Shown here: piece after piece, positions 1 through 8,594 of the stretch | Layout of the letters: the number at the start of each line of letters is the position of its first letter | Position numbering within the stretch: position 1 is the stretch's first letter | DNA from: Vicingaceae bacterium | Lineage (GTDB): Bacteria > Bacteroidota > Bacteroidia > Flavobacteriales_E > Vicingaceae | Direction of reading: 5' to 3' | DNA length: 33,103 bases | Assembly: GCA_019429185.1 (NCBI GenBank) | Contig: JAHYJH010000022.1 | Span: 1 to 33,103 of the forward strand | Translations under genes and position numbers: made by a program | Notes under the pieces: generated by a model | The model's input: the letters and a program-made list of their open reading frames with translations, nothing else | Told to the model about the DNA's origin: nothing | Database searches by the model: none

Positions 1-50
1 TTAAAAGTAAGTAAAATTAACAAATTAATTACAAAAATAAAAATAAGTTA

Positions 51-1445
51 TTGACAATCAATATGTTAATAACATTTTGTTGTGCTAAAAAAGAAGTTTT
101 CCCGAAAAGCTATTTGATTTGTGTATATAATGTTACAGTTACTGATGCAAACGGTTGTACTTCTAATGTTTCAAATATTACCATTACAGAACCTACTGCA
201 TTAGCAGGTTCATTAACATCACAAACCAATGTAGCTTGCAATGGAGGAACAAATGGATCAGCAACTGTTTCAGCAACTGGCGGAACTGCTCCTTACACCT
301 ATTTATGGAGCAATGCTGCTACCTCAGCAACAGCAACAGGTTTAGCTGCAGGTAACTATAATGTTACAATTACTGATGCAAACGGTTGTACTACTAATGT
401 TTCAAATATTACCATTACAGAACCTACTGCTTTAACAAGTTCAATTTCTTCTCAAACTAATGTAAGTTGTAATGGTGGAACAAATGGATCAGCAACTGTT
501 TCAGCAACTGGCGGAACAACACCTTACACCTATTTATGGAGCAATGCTGCTACTACAGCTACAGCAACAGGTTTAGCCGCAGGAAATTATACAGTTACAA
601 TTACCGATGCAAATGCTTGTACTAGTGTTCAAAATGTTACCATTACAGAACCAGCTATTATAACAGGTACAGACGTTCAAACTGCTTGTAATACGTTTAC
701 TTGGATAGATAACAACACTTACACTGCAAATAACAACACCGCAACCCACACTATTGTTAGCGGTGCTGCAAACGGTTGCGATAGTATTGTTACATTGAAT
801 TTAACCATTAACAATTCTGCAACAAGCACAGATGTACAAACCGCTTGTAATACGTTTACTTGGATAGATAACAACACTTACACTGCAAATAACAACACCG
901 CAACCCACACTATTGTTAGCGGTGCTGCAAACGGTTGTGATAGTATTGTTACGTTAGATTTAACTATTACAACCATAGATAACAACACAACCTTAAACAC
1001 CAATACCATTTCAGCTAATCAAAACGGAGCTAGCTACCAATGGTTAGATTGTGATAATGGAAATGCTGTAATTTCTGGAGAAACTTCTCAAAGCTTTACT
1101 CCAACTGCAACCGGAAATTATGCGGTAGAAATTACTTTAGGCTCATGTGTAGATACTTCTGCTTGTACAAATGTTATCATAACAAACATAGATGAATCTA
1201 TTATGGAGAGTATAAACATCTTCCCTAATCCAACAAAAGATGATATCTATGTTGAACTACCTTTGAATGAGTTTACATCTGTTGAAGTTAAAATTTACAG
1301 TGTTACAGGAAAATTAGTTTATAATGCATCTCAAAATAATGTTAGTAAACTATCAATTAGTACTGAAAATTGGGATAAAGGATTGTATTTTATTCAGCTA
1401 ATAAGCAACAATCAAACGATTATTGAAAAAATCATTAAACAATAA
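51..1445 (+). CDS. SprB-repeat, T9SS-sorted surface protein (5' end missing)
   Basis: Secreted or surface-anchored adhesin-like protein of the SprB-repeat class; the ligand is unknown. Residues from about 28 to 205 hold one partial and two full 77-residue SprB-type units (Cys-Asn-Gly-Gly-Thr start, PYTYLWSN core, NVTITDANGCT end). Two 53-residue units beginning TDVQTACNTFTW follow at about 207-312. The last ~75 residues form a type A Por/T9SS sorting domain (INIFPNPTKD, VKIYSVTGKLVY, KGLYFIQL, final IIEKIIKQ), so export through the type IX system is inferred. The start is unsatisfactory: the frame opens with TTG at 51 (ATG at 63), the first ~25 residues are not a signal peptide, and repeat homology begins abruptly near base 125 in mid-unit. 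The true N terminus is therefore absent, by deletion or by an assembly join in a repeat. The C-terminal assignment is firm; the start is not. Confidence 0.8.
   Translation: MTINMLITFCCAKKEVFPKSYLICVYNVTVTDANGCTSNVSNITITEPTALAGSLTSQTNVACNGGTNGSATVSATGGTAPYTYLWSNAATSATATGLAAGNYNVTITDANGCTTNVSNITITEPTALTSSISSQTNVSCNGGTNGSATVSATGGTTPYTYLWSNAATTATATGLAAGNYTVTITDANACTSVQNVTITEPAIITGTDVQTACNTFTWIDNNTYTANNNTATHTIVSGAANGCDSIVTLNLTINNSATSTDVQTACNTFTWIDNNTYTANNNTATHTIVSGAANGCDSIVTLDLTITTIDNNTTLNTNTISANQNGASYQWLDCDNGNAVISGETSQSFTPTATGNYAVEITLGSCVDTSACTNVIITNIDESIMESINIFPNPTKDDIYVELPLNEFTSVEVKIYSVTGKLVYNASQNNVSKLSISTENWDKGLYFIQLISNNQTIIEKIIKQ
132..650 (+). repeat. 231-bp (77-codon) SprB coding tandem repeats
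   Basis: Direct repeats with a 231-bp period. A partial unit begins at about 126-132 and the equivalent point recurs at 363. The start of a full unit at 246 recurs at 477. Long stretches are identical between copies, including wobble positions, so the units were duplicated or homogenised recently. Confidence 0.85.
669..962 (+). repeat. 159-bp (53-codon) coding tandem repeat, two copies
   Basis: Two copies starting at 669 and 828, exactly 159 bp apart. Bases 684-778 match 843-937 without a difference. The unit encodes a Cys-containing motif (QTACNTFTW to GCDSIVTL) common in Bacteroidota surface proteins. Confidence 0.85.
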
Positions 1446-1464
1446 ACTTACATTTACTAAACAT

Positions 1465-1497
1465 AAAAAACCCACATAGAATCTATGTGGGTTTTTT
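1465..1497. terminator. symmetric bidirectional terminator
   Basis: Perfect 15-bp stem (1465-1479 with 1483-1497) and a 3-base loop. The A-run on the left and T-run on the right give a U-tract on either strand. It lies between the convergent genes ending at 1445 (+) and 1522 (-), as expected for a shared terminator. Confidence 0.9.
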
Positions 1498-1521
1498 GTT
1501 TAATATAATTTTATTTAAGAT

Positions 1522-1914
1522 TTAAACAAACTCACTAAAATCAATAGCATCTTCACCAAAAGTTTGAAAAACATCTTTCGCTACTAAATAAGTGCTTTTA
1601 TTTCCTGCTTTTTTAGAGAAATACAACTCATACTCCATGTTATCTTCATCAGAAATCATGTTTATCATGGCGTGATCTTTTTGTTTTTTTGCTGACAAAT
1701 CAACTTTACAAAGTGGGCAGAAAAATTCTACCAATTCGCCTTTTTCTAAATGAAACTTAGGATGTGCTTTGTAGCTATATTCTCCAATTTTTGGATTTAA
1801 TAAAATTAATCCCTTATGTTTTCTTTCGGTTTTGGTTGCAAAAACCAATTGTCCTCCTACATTCAAATGTCCTTTGCATGAGGGACATAAATAATCATTG
1901 TCTTTAAAACTCAT
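1522..1914 (-). CDS. hypothetical zinc-ribbon protein
   Basis: A 130-residue cytosolic protein with two Cys-x2-Cys knuckles (CPSC at residues 10-13, CPLC at 67-70), consistent with one four-Cys zinc site holding two short beta-rich halves together. It has no signal peptide or membrane segment. The C-terminal third is acidic and lacks further motifs. The start ATG fits the beginning of the first knuckle region and no longer in-frame start is attractive. It is convergent with the SprB gene and divergent from the FAD dehydrogenase. The protein looks like a small family found in Bacteroidota, but I do not recognise a function; nucleic-acid or protein binding would be a guess from the fold alone. 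Confidence 0.75.
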   Translation of the reverse strand: MSFKDNDYLCPSCKGHLNVGGQLVFATKTERKHKGLILLNPKIGEYSYKAHPKFHLEKGELVEFFCPLCKVDLSAKKQKDHAMINMISDEDNMEYELYFSKKAGNKSTYLVAKDVFQTFGEDAIDFSEFV

Positions 1915-2034
1915 AGTTTTTTATTTTTGTTTTTTATGGTTATAAATTTAGGCTATTTTTTCTTTTCTAGCAATGAATTTTCGCATAATGTTCATAAAAT
2001 TTTATTTCTAAAAATAATATCTAAAAAAGTTAAG

Positions 2035-2042
2035 CATCTTTG
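2035..2042 (+). promoter_or_regulatory. candidate -7 box (CATCTTTG) for FAD dehydrogenase
   Basis: Seven of eight positions match the Bacteroidota -7 consensus TAnnTTTG, 27 bases before the TTG start at 2069. No convincing -33 element was found, so this is tentative. Confidence 0.35.
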
Positions 2043-2068
2043 CAATCTGTTTTACCAACATTTTTACT

Positions 2069-3631
2069 TTGCAAGAAGAGCCTTATATATTAGAAATTAG
2101 TGTTTCACCCGAAGAAGCTGCCAGTGATATTTTTATCAAGCAACTTATTGCTTCCAAAACTAAGTTGGAAGATTTTGATTTTCAAATTGTAAGACGCTCT
2201 ATAGATGCCCGAAAGAAGCAAGTAAAATTCAACCTGAAAATTGAAATTTATACCGATAAAAAACCTGCTCTTTTTCAATCAAAAAAATTTATACCAATTA
2301 CAAGCAAGCAATCTGCTGTGATAATAGGTTTTGGTCCTGCTGGGATGTTTGCAGCTCTTAAACTATTGGAAAAAAACATCAAACCCATCGTGATAGAAAG
2401 AGGTAAGTCGGTAAGAGACAGACGAAGAGATTTAGCCAATATTACTAAAAATCAACTTATAAATCCAGAATCGAATTATTGTTTTGGCGAAGGCGGTGCA
2501 GGAACTTTTTCTGATGGTAAACTTTATACCCGTTCTACCAAAAGAGGCGATGTCAAAGAAGTGTTACAACTCTTGGTTCAACATGGTGCAGACGAAAATA
2601 TTTTGATTGATGCTCATCCGCACATTGGCACCAACAAATTACCAAAAGTAGTGGAAGCCATTAGAAATACCATTATAGAAAATGGCGGAGAAATTCATTT
2701 TGAAAGTAAACTAACGGATTTATTGATAGAAAACAACGCTATTAAAGGTATTGAAATCAACAACGAAACAATTATTGAAACGTCTAATGTAATTCTCGCA
2801 ACAGGACATTCGGCAAGAGATATTTTTTATTTGTTGGATAAGAAAAAAATTAAGTTGGAAACTAAACCTTTTGCTGTTGGGGTAAGAGTTGAACATCCGC
2901 AAGCGTTAATTGATAAAATTCAATACCATTGTGATGTTCGAAATGAATATTTGCCTCCTGCTTCTTACAAATTGGTTACTCAGGTCAAAAATCGAGGTGT
3001 TTTTTCCTTTTGTATGTGTCCAGGTGGAATTATAGCTCCCTGTGCTACTGCTCCTGGGGAAATTGTAACCAACGGTTGGTCGCCATCCAAAAGAAATAAC
3101 CCTTTTGCAAACTCAGGAATTGTAGTAGCTGTAGAAGCTGAAGATTTAAAACCTTATGCCCAATTTGGTGCTTTGGCAGGATTGAAATTGCAAGAATCCA
3201 TTGAGCGAAAAGTATTTGTTGCTGGTAAAAATGACGAGCAAAACAATTTCGGACAAATAGCTCCAGCCCAACGTCTGGTAGATTTTATTGATAGCCGAGT
3301 TTCGACTTCATTGCCCGATTGCTCTTACAAACCGGGAGTTGTTTCTGCTGCTGTTCATCAATTGTTTCCTAAACAAATTACAGAACGATTGCAGCAAGGT
3401 TTTAGAGATTTTGGCAATAAAATGAATGGCTTTTTAATACGAGATGCTATTGTTGTTGCTGTTGAAAGCAGAACTTCCTCTCCTGTAAAAATTCCACGAG
3501 ATAAAGAAACCCTACAACATCCTGAAGTAAAAGGCTTATACCCTTGTGGTGAAGGAGCAGGATATGCTGGTGGAATTGTTTCTGCTGCTATTGACGGACA
3601 AAAATGTGCGGAGAAAATTACTAAAACATAA
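2069..3631 (+). CDS. FAD-dependent dehydrogenase (COG2509-like)
   Basis: A 520-residue flavoprotein resembling the uncharacterised 'FAD-dependent dehydrogenases' group. A ~75-residue N-terminal domain precedes a Rossmann dinucleotide-binding motif (GFGPAG at residues 87-92), ending in Glu-Arg-Gly as expected for FAD ribose binding. Inside the FAD domain are the family-typical CFGEGGAGTFSDGKLYTR block near residue 140 and the C-terminal CGEGAGYAGGIVSAAIDG block that contacts the flavin. The substrate is unknown in this family. The start codon is TTG at 2069; no ATG lies near the conserved N terminus. The nuclease gene begins one base after its stop, so the two are probably cotranscribed, though no functional link between them is evident. 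Confidence 0.88.
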   Translation: MQEEPYILEISVSPEEAASDIFIKQLIASKTKLEDFDFQIVRRSIDARKKQVKFNLKIEIYTDKKPALFQSKKFIPITSKQSAVIIGFGPAGMFAALKLLEKNIKPIVIERGKSVRDRRRDLANITKNQLINPESNYCFGEGGAGTFSDGKLYTRSTKRGDVKEVLQLLVQHGADENILIDAHPHIGTNKLPKVVEAIRNTIIENGGEIHFESKLTDLLIENNAIKGIEINNETIIETSNVILATGHSARDIFYLLDKKKIKLETKPFAVGVRVEHPQALIDKIQYHCDVRNEYLPPASYKLVTQVKNRGVFSFCMCPGGIIAPCATAPGEIVTNGWSPSKRNNPFANSGIVVAVEAEDLKPYAQFGALAGLKLQESIERKVFVAGKNDEQNNFGQIAPAQRLVDFIDSRVSTSLPDCSYKPGVVSAAVHQLFPKQITERLQQGFRDFGNKMNGFLIRDAIVVAVESRTSSPVKIPRDKETLQHPEVKGLYPCGEGAGYAGGIVSAAIDGQKCAEKITKT

Positions 3632-3632
3632 A

Positions 3633-4571
3633 ATGAGCAACTCCAAAAAAATAATTATCCTACTTGTTTTTATTTTAGTGATTATTTTGTTGATTTTCAC
3701 ATACATTACCTACAACACCTACCAACAAAAACAAGCTGCAAACAACCTAACAGAAACTCATTCCTATCCTACTCAACAAACATCAACGATATTAATTGAT
3801 ACAACAAAAAACGGAGAACAAGATTTAATTGACAGTTCTTCTTTAGTAAAAAATACGGAAAAAAATTCACTGTTACAAAAGCTGAATGAAATACCCAATT
3901 TAGAACTTCCCCAGCTATTACAAAACGAAGAAGTGATTACGCACACTGGTTTTCAATTGGTATATAGTGAAACTCATGAGCAAGCCAAATGGGTTTGCTA
4001 CCAATTCACTAAAGCCGAGACTAATAAAACGGCAAACCGTTCGAATAATTTTAGAGAAGATTCTAAAATTAAAACAGGTTCTGCAAACGACAATGATTAT
4101 AAGGGTAGTGGTTTTGATAGAGGACATTTAGCTCCAGCTGGCGACATGAGTTGGTCGGAAAAAGCCATGAGTTGTTCTTTTTATTACAGCAATATGAGTC
4201 CTCAAACACCCAGTTTTAATAGAGGTATTTGGAAAAAATTAGAAGAACAAGTTAGAAGCTGGGTAGCTCTTTATGACACACTATATGTAGTTACTGGACC
4301 TGTTTTAGAAACTGATTTACCTTTTATTGGAGCAAATCAAGTAAGTATTCCCAACTTTTATTACAAAGTTATTTTAGATGTGAAAAAAGGACGAAAGGAA
4401 GCGATTGGATTTGTTATGCCCAACAAAAAATCAAACTTATCGCTTCAAAATTATGTAGTTACCATTGATAGTGTTGAAAAATTAACAGGCATAGATTTTT
4501 TCTACCAATTGCCTAATGAAATTGAAAACCAAATTGAAAAAAAAGTTTGTGCATCTTGTTGGAGATGGTAA
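3633..4571 (+). CDS. membrane-anchored DNA/RNA non-specific endonuclease
   Basis: A 312-residue protein of the NUC/EndoG beta-beta-alpha-metal family. Residues ~6-25 form a single hydrophobic anchor or uncleaved signal (IIILLVFILVIILLIFTYI), so the catalytic domain should face the periplasm or outside. The active site is visible as DRGHLAP with D162 and the general-base H165, followed by the family motif SNMSPQ and the metal-binding Asn-Arg region (FNRGIWKKLE). A longer reading from 3546 is possible, but the ATG at 3633 sits one base after the upstream stop and opens directly into the membrane segment, so it is preferred. The protein could serve in nutrient scavenging or degradation of external nucleic acid. 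No immunity gene is adjacent, which argues against a toxin role. Confidence 0.9.
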   Translation: MSNSKKIIILLVFILVIILLIFTYITYNTYQQKQAANNLTETHSYPTQQTSTILIDTTKNGEQDLIDSSSLVKNTEKNSLLQKLNEIPNLELPQLLQNEEVITHTGFQLVYSETHEQAKWVCYQFTKAETNKTANRSNNFREDSKIKTGSANDNDYKGSGFDRGHLAPAGDMSWSEKAMSCSFYYSNMSPQTPSFNRGIWKKLEEQVRSWVALYDTLYVVTGPVLETDLPFIGANQVSIPNFYYKVILDVKKGRKEAIGFVMPNKKSNLSLQNYVVTIDSVEKLTGIDFFYQLPNEIENQIEKKVCASCWRW

Positions 4572-4623
4572 AGCCAAATAATTAATCTTTTAGCCATCGT
4601 TCCGAATTACTCGGGACAATATT

Positions 4624-4651
4624 TTTTTGTTTGTGAAGACACAAACAAAAA
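4624..4651. other. 12-bp hairpin with reversed A/T polarity
   Basis: A perfect 12-bp inverted repeat (4624-4635 with 4640-4651, loop of 4). The T-rich arm is on the 5' side in both readings, so neither strand ends in a U-tract and it does not look like a normal intrinsic terminator. It lies between the nuclease and the recJ promoter; a role is unknown. Confidence 0.5.
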
Positions 4652-4681
4652 TTAATTATAAAGTTAGTTTGCTAATTTTAG

Positions 4682-4689
4682 TATTTTTG
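4682..4689 (+). promoter_or_regulatory. -7 box TATTTTTG upstream of recJ
   Basis: Exact match to TAnnTTTG, 35 bases before the recJ ATG. A clear -33 TTG at normal spacing was not seen. Confidence 0.45.
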
Positions 4690-4724
4690 TTTTTACATAT
4701 TTTTTTAGAAACAAACTTTTTCGG

Positions 4725-6434
4725 ATGCAATTTCAATGGCTTATTAACCCAATTTCTTCTCAAAAAAAAATCAACTCTCTTTCCTCCGAACTCAATAATT
4801 TAGACCCAACACTTACCAATATTCTTATTCAACGAAAAATTGATACCTTCGATAAAGCCAAAGCTTTTTTTAGACCAACATTAAAAGCAATACATAATCC
4901 TTTTTTAATGAAGGACATGGATAAGGCTGTGAACCGATTACAACAAGCCATTGAAAACAAACAAAAAATATTGATTTTTGGCGATTATGATGTGGATGGA
5001 ACAACTTCTGTAGCATTGGTTTATTCGTATTTAAAAAATTTTTATCCCCATTTAGCATATTACATTCCAGATAGATATACTGAAGGTTATGGAATTTCTT
5101 ATCAAGGAATTGATTATGCTTCTGAAAACAACTTCAGTTTAATCATAGCGTTAGATTGCGGCATAAAAGCCACAGATAAAATTGCTTATGCAAACGAAAA
5201 AAACATAGATTTTATCATTTGCGATCACCATCGCCCTGGTAATGAAATTCCAGATGCCATTGCTGTATTAGACCCAAAACGAACAGACTGCTCCTACCCT
5301 TTTGATGAGCTTTCGGGCTGTGGTGTTGGTTTTAAATTGATGCAAGCGTGGACACAACAAACCAACAAAAACGAAGAACTTCTTTTTTCTTATTTGGATT
5401 TGCTAGCCATCAGTATTTGTGCCGACATTGTTCCAATTAGAGATGAAAATAGAATTTTTGTTCATTTTGGATTGGAAGTATTAAATAAATTAGAACGCCC
5501 AGGAATAAAAGCCCTTGTTCAACTTTCGGCATTTAAAAAGAAGCTTTCTGTTACCGATATTGTTTTCACTATTTCACCCCGTATTAATGCTGCTGGAAGA
5601 ATAGAATCAGGCAACAGAGCTGTTGAATTATTAGTTACTGAAGATGAAAGCGAAGCCCTAAATTATGGAAAAGGAATTAACGGACTCAACAGCGACAGAA
5701 AAGATTTTGATTCAACCATTACGTTTGAAGCCTTAGAAATAATTGAAAACAACCCAGCTTTTGCATCAAAGAAAACAACCGTTCTTTACAATGAAAACTG
5801 GCACAAAGGCGTAATTGGAATAGTTGCTTCCCGATTAATTGAAACCCATTACAGACCAACCATAGTACTAACACACTCCGATGGAAAAGCATCTGGATCA
5901 GCTCGTTCTGTTCAAAATTTTGATGTCTATAACGCCATTGATGCCTGTAGTGATTTGTTGGAACAATATGGCGGACATAAATATGCTGCCGGACTTACCC
6001 TAAAATTAGAAAATTTGGACGCTTTTATAGCTAAATTTGAAAAAATAGTGAGTGAGCAAATCGAACCCGAAATGCTTATCCCTAAAATCAATGTTGATGC
6101 TGTTTTAACACTTCCTCAAATCAACAACAAATTTTATGGTATATTAAAACAATTTGCTCCTTGTGGACCCGAAAATATGCAGCCTGTTTTTATGACAGAA
6201 AAAATATTAACCTCTGATAAAATAAGAGTTGTTGGAGAAAATCATTTAAAAATGGAAGTTTTTGACCCCAATGCTCCTGAAACTAAATTTCCGTGCATCG
6301 GATTTAAACTTGGCCATTGGATAGACCAACTTACCGAAGGAATTTTATTCGATATTGTTTATACCATTGAAGAAAATGAATGGAATGGAACTGTGTCGCT
6401 TCAGTTAGTTGTTAAAGATATTCGATTAAGTTAA
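4725..6434 (+). CDS. recJ: single-stranded-DNA-specific exonuclease RecJ
   Basis: A 569-residue protein of full family length. RecJ degrades ssDNA 5' to 3' in recombination and mismatch/base-excision repair. The DHH-domain motifs are intact: D87-Y-D-V-D91-G (motif I, Mn-binding), the DCGI motif near residue 143, and D167-H168-H169 (motif III). The DHHA1 domain follows at about residues 340-450 with GSARS and the GGH motif (YGGHKYAAG), then a C-terminal OB-like segment. The gene heads a cluster with an outer-membrane protein and an ABC ATPase, with 35 bases between the recJ stop and the preferred ATG of the next gene; this suggests shared transcription rather than shared function. Confidence 0.96.
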   Translation: MQFQWLINPISSQKKINSLSSELNNLDPTLTNILIQRKIDTFDKAKAFFRPTLKAIHNPFLMKDMDKAVNRLQQAIENKQKILIFGDYDVDGTTSVALVYSYLKNFYPHLAYYIPDRYTEGYGISYQGIDYASENNFSLIIALDCGIKATDKIAYANEKNIDFIICDHHRPGNEIPDAIAVLDPKRTDCSYPFDELSGCGVGFKLMQAWTQQTNKNEELLFSYLDLLAISICADIVPIRDENRIFVHFGLEVLNKLERPGIKALVQLSAFKKKLSVTDIVFTISPRINAAGRIESGNRAVELLVTEDESEALNYGKGINGLNSDRKDFDSTITFEALEIIENNPAFASKKTTVLYNENWHKGVIGIVASRLIETHYRPTIVLTHSDGKASGSARSVQNFDVYNAIDACSDLLEQYGGHKYAAGLTLKLENLDAFIAKFEKIVSEQIEPEMLIPKINVDAVLTLPQINNKFYGILKQFAPCGPENMQPVFMTEKILTSDKIRVVGENHLKMEVFDPNAPETKFPCIGFKLGHWIDQLTEGILFDIVYTIEENEWNGTVSLQLVVKDIRLS

Positions 6435-6469
6435 AATGTGTTATTTTGTGTTGTTTTAAAAACTATTGT

Positions 6470-7234
6470 ATGCGAATCTTACTTTTTATATGCCTTATTC
6501 TCAGTTTAAACAATCTTTCAGCACAATATTATGCTACAAATGAAACAATAATTAAAGATTCTGCTTACACCATTCCTTTATTTACGGCTTCTTACGCTCG
6601 TCAATTTACAGCATCAGATATGGCAAATCGGTTTGGCTCTAACAATAATATTGGAGGAAGTTTTGCTGTAAAAACAAAAAAAGGTTGGTATTATGGCTTT
6701 AAAGGAAACTTTTTATGGGGAGCTGATGTTCGTCAAAACAACATTCTGGATGCCCTTAAAAATAGTGATGGCTTAATTACTAATACTGAAGGAACACCTA
6801 CAAAAGTATATTTAGACCAACGAGGTTCTTCATTTTTTATCACAGGTGGAAAATTGTTTAATGTGTTAGCTCCAAATAGTAATTCAGGATTTCTTATTTA
6901 TGCCGGACCAGGGATGCTTCAACATAAAATAAGTATCAAATTTTCTGATGAAATTAAAAGTTTGTCGGACGAGCATAAAAAAGGCTACGATAGATACTCT
7001 GTAGGGTTTGCTCTAAATGGTTTTGCTGGTTATATGTATCTAAGCAAGAATAGATTAATCAATTTATTTGGAGGTATTGATATTACTCAAGGTTGGACAA
7101 AAAGCCTTCGAAAATTCAATTATGATACTGGTCTTCCTGACAACAAAGTAAATTCTGATTTTCTTTATGGATTCAGATTAGGTTGGATAATCCGATTAAA
7201 CAAACGAACACAAGAAGAATATTATTATCAATAA
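6470..7234 (+). CDS. outer-membrane beta-barrel protein, unknown function
   Basis: A 254-residue exported protein. Residues 1-18 are a classical signal peptide ([18 protein letters not shown], cleavage before QYY). The mature part alternates polar and hydrophobic residues in short strands rich in Gly, Tyr and Phe ([37 protein letters not shown]) and ends near aromatic residues, as outer-membrane barrels do. A TTG at 6446 would add eight residues (MCCFKNYC) ahead of the signal; ATG 6470 is preferred because it begins the signal peptide directly. It sits between recJ and a LolD-like ATPase, eight bases before the latter. I do not recognise a named family beyond generic Bacteroidota barrel proteins. 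Confidence 0.75.
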   Translation: MRILLFICLILSLNNLSAQYYATNETIIKDSAYTIPLFTASYARQFTASDMANRFGSNNNIGGSFAVKTKKGWYYGFKGNFLWGADVRQNNILDALKNSDGLITNTEGTPTKVYLDQRGSSFFITGGKLFNVLAPNSNSGFLIYAGPGMLQHKISIKFSDEIKSLSDEHKKGYDRYSVGFALNGFAGYMYLSKNRLINLFGGIDITQGWTKSLRKFNYDTGLPDNKVNSDFLYGFRLGWIIRLNKRTQEEYYYQ

Positions 7235-7241
7235 AACCACC

Positions 7242-7892
7242 ATGATTAAAGTAGAAGAAGTACACAAATCTTATGGAGATTTAGAAGTTCTCAAAGGAGT
7301 TAATTTAGAGATAAAAGAAGGAGAAATTGTATCTATAGTTGGTTCATCAGGAGCGGGAAAATCAACCTTACTTCAACTTATTGGTACGCTCGATAAGCCT
7401 AAAAGTGGACAAATTTTAATAAATAACACAAATACATCTGTTTTAAAAGATGCAAAACTTTCTCTTTTTAGAAATAAGCATATTGGTTTTGTATTTCAAT
7501 TTCATCATTTATTACCTGAATTTACTGCCTTAGAAAATGTTTGTATTCCTGCTTATATCCAACACATAAAAAAAGAAGAAGCCGAAAAAAGAGGAATTGA
7601 ACTACTCACTTCTTTGGGATTGCAAGAACGAATGCACCACAAACCCTCAGAACTATCGGGTGGAGAACAACAACGGGTTGCTGTTTGCAGGGCGTTAATG
7701 AACAAACCTGCTGTAATTCTTGCTGATGAACCTTCGGGGAATTTAGATTCTACCTCAGCCAAAGAATTGCATCAATTATTTTTTGATTTACGAGCTAAAA
7801 CCAACCAAACTTTTGTAATTGTTACCCACAATGAAGAATTAGCCAATATGGCAGATAGAAAATTAGTGATGAAAGATGGTGTGATTCTATAA
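7242..7892 (+). CDS. lolD: ABC transporter ATP-binding protein, LolD/MacB type
   Basis: A 216-residue cytoplasmic ATPase. The Walker A motif is at residues 34-42 (GSSGAGKST), the Q-loop in [12 protein letters not shown], the ABC signature at 138 (LSGGEQQR), Walker B in [12 protein letters not shown] and the H-loop in VTHNEE. The [15 protein letters not shown] stretch is typical of the LolD/FtsE/MacB subfamily, which moves lipoproteins or other substrates from the inner membrane. No permease partner is in the window, so LolD is the likeliest assignment by similarity but MacB-type function cannot be excluded. It is the last gene of the recJ cluster, directly before the first REP-like element. 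Confidence 0.85.
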   Translation: MIKVEEVHKSYGDLEVLKGVNLEIKEGEIVSIVGSSGAGKSTLLQLIGTLDKPKSGQILINNTNTSVLKDAKLSLFRNKHIGFVFQFHHLLPEFTALENVCIPAYIQHIKKEEAEKRGIELLTSLGLQERMHHKPSELSGGEQQRVAVCRALMNKPAVILADEPSGNLDSTSAKELHQLFFDLRAKTNQTFVIVTHNEELANMADRKLVMKDGVIL

Positions 7893-7901
7893 ACGGATTT
7901 A

Positions 7902-8010
7902 TTTTTTATCAGTTGGCTAAAGCCAAACTATAATAGATATAGTAGCAATCTTTTACAGTTGCTTTTAAGCAACTGTAAAAGAAAGTATAACCAAGTGGCT
8001 TTAGCCACAT
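7902..8010 (+). repeat. REP-like three-hairpin element, copy 1
   Basis: About 109 bp. A T-run is followed by a short hairpin (7913-7918 with 7921-7926), a central perfect 15-bp stem with a 2-base loop (7950-7964 with 7967-7981) and an end hairpin (7995-8000 with 8003-8008, GTGGCT/AGCCAC). The outer hairpins are inverted versions of each other (GGCTAAAGCC and GGCTTTAGCC), like element ends. It ends 12 bases before the transposase ATG, so it may be the transposase's recognition end and also form structure in its mRNA leader. Confidence 0.85.
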
Positions 8011-8022
8011 AAAACAAAAATT

Positions 8023-8460
8023 ATGAGTTGGGTAAGCGTCTATATGCACATGGTTTTTTCAACAAAAAACAGAGTTCCATATCTAAACACTAAAGAATTA
8101 AGAAAGCAAGTATTTCAACACATCAAAGCAAATGCAGCAGAAAAAGACATCTGGCTTGATTGTGTGAATGGGCATAAAGATCATGCACATTGTTTAATTG
8201 CTCTTGGCAAAGAACAAACCATTAGTAAAGTTGCACAACTTATAAAAGGAGAATCGTCCTTTTGGATAAATCAAAACAAACTAACTACTGATAAATTTAT
8301 GTGGCAGGACGATTATTGGGTAGTTGGTGTAAGCGAAAGTCATCTGAAATATGTTAGAAAGTATATTCACAATCAAGAACAACATCATTCAAAAAAATCT
8401 TTTACTAATGAAGTGAATGGATTAATGGAAAAATACGGATGGAGTTACGTGAAAGAATAA
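8023..8460 (+). CDS. tnpA: IS200/RAYT-like Y1 transposase
   Basis: A 145-residue HUH single-strand transposase of the IS200/IS605 TnpA fold, or a REP-associated relative. The HUH metal motif is seen as H54-A-H56 in KDHAHCLI, and the catalytic tyrosine is probably Y114 in KYIHNQEQHH, with the family-typical WQDDYWV segment before it. The length is normal and the frame intact, so it may be active. It lies directly downstream of a three-hairpin REP-like element and a second copy lies 1.6 kb beyond its stop. No matching hairpin was found immediately after the stop codon at 8460, so the right end of a simple IS200 copy is not visible. Confidence 0.93.
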   Translation: MSWVSVYMHMVFSTKNRVPYLNTKELRKQVFQHIKANAAEKDIWLDCVNGHKDHAHCLIALGKEQTISKVAQLIKGESSFWINQNKLTTDKFMWQDDYWVVGVSESHLKYVRKYIHNQEQHHSKKSFTNEVNGLMEKYGWSYVKE

Positions 8461-8594
8461 TCTTTTTATAAAACTAAAAAAGAATTTTGTAATTTTATCA
8501 TTATCCATGAAAACACAGTAAAAAAAACATTAAAATGCGAAGCTGTATGGAGATTGTGAATTAAAAAAGTATCAACTTTTAAAAATACCTAATT

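Noticed and set aside
3546-3632. Longer N terminus for the endonuclease, overlapping the FAD dehydrogenase
   Set aside because: The added residues run inside the end of the dehydrogenase gene and precede a good ATG that opens directly into the membrane segment one base after the upstream stop.
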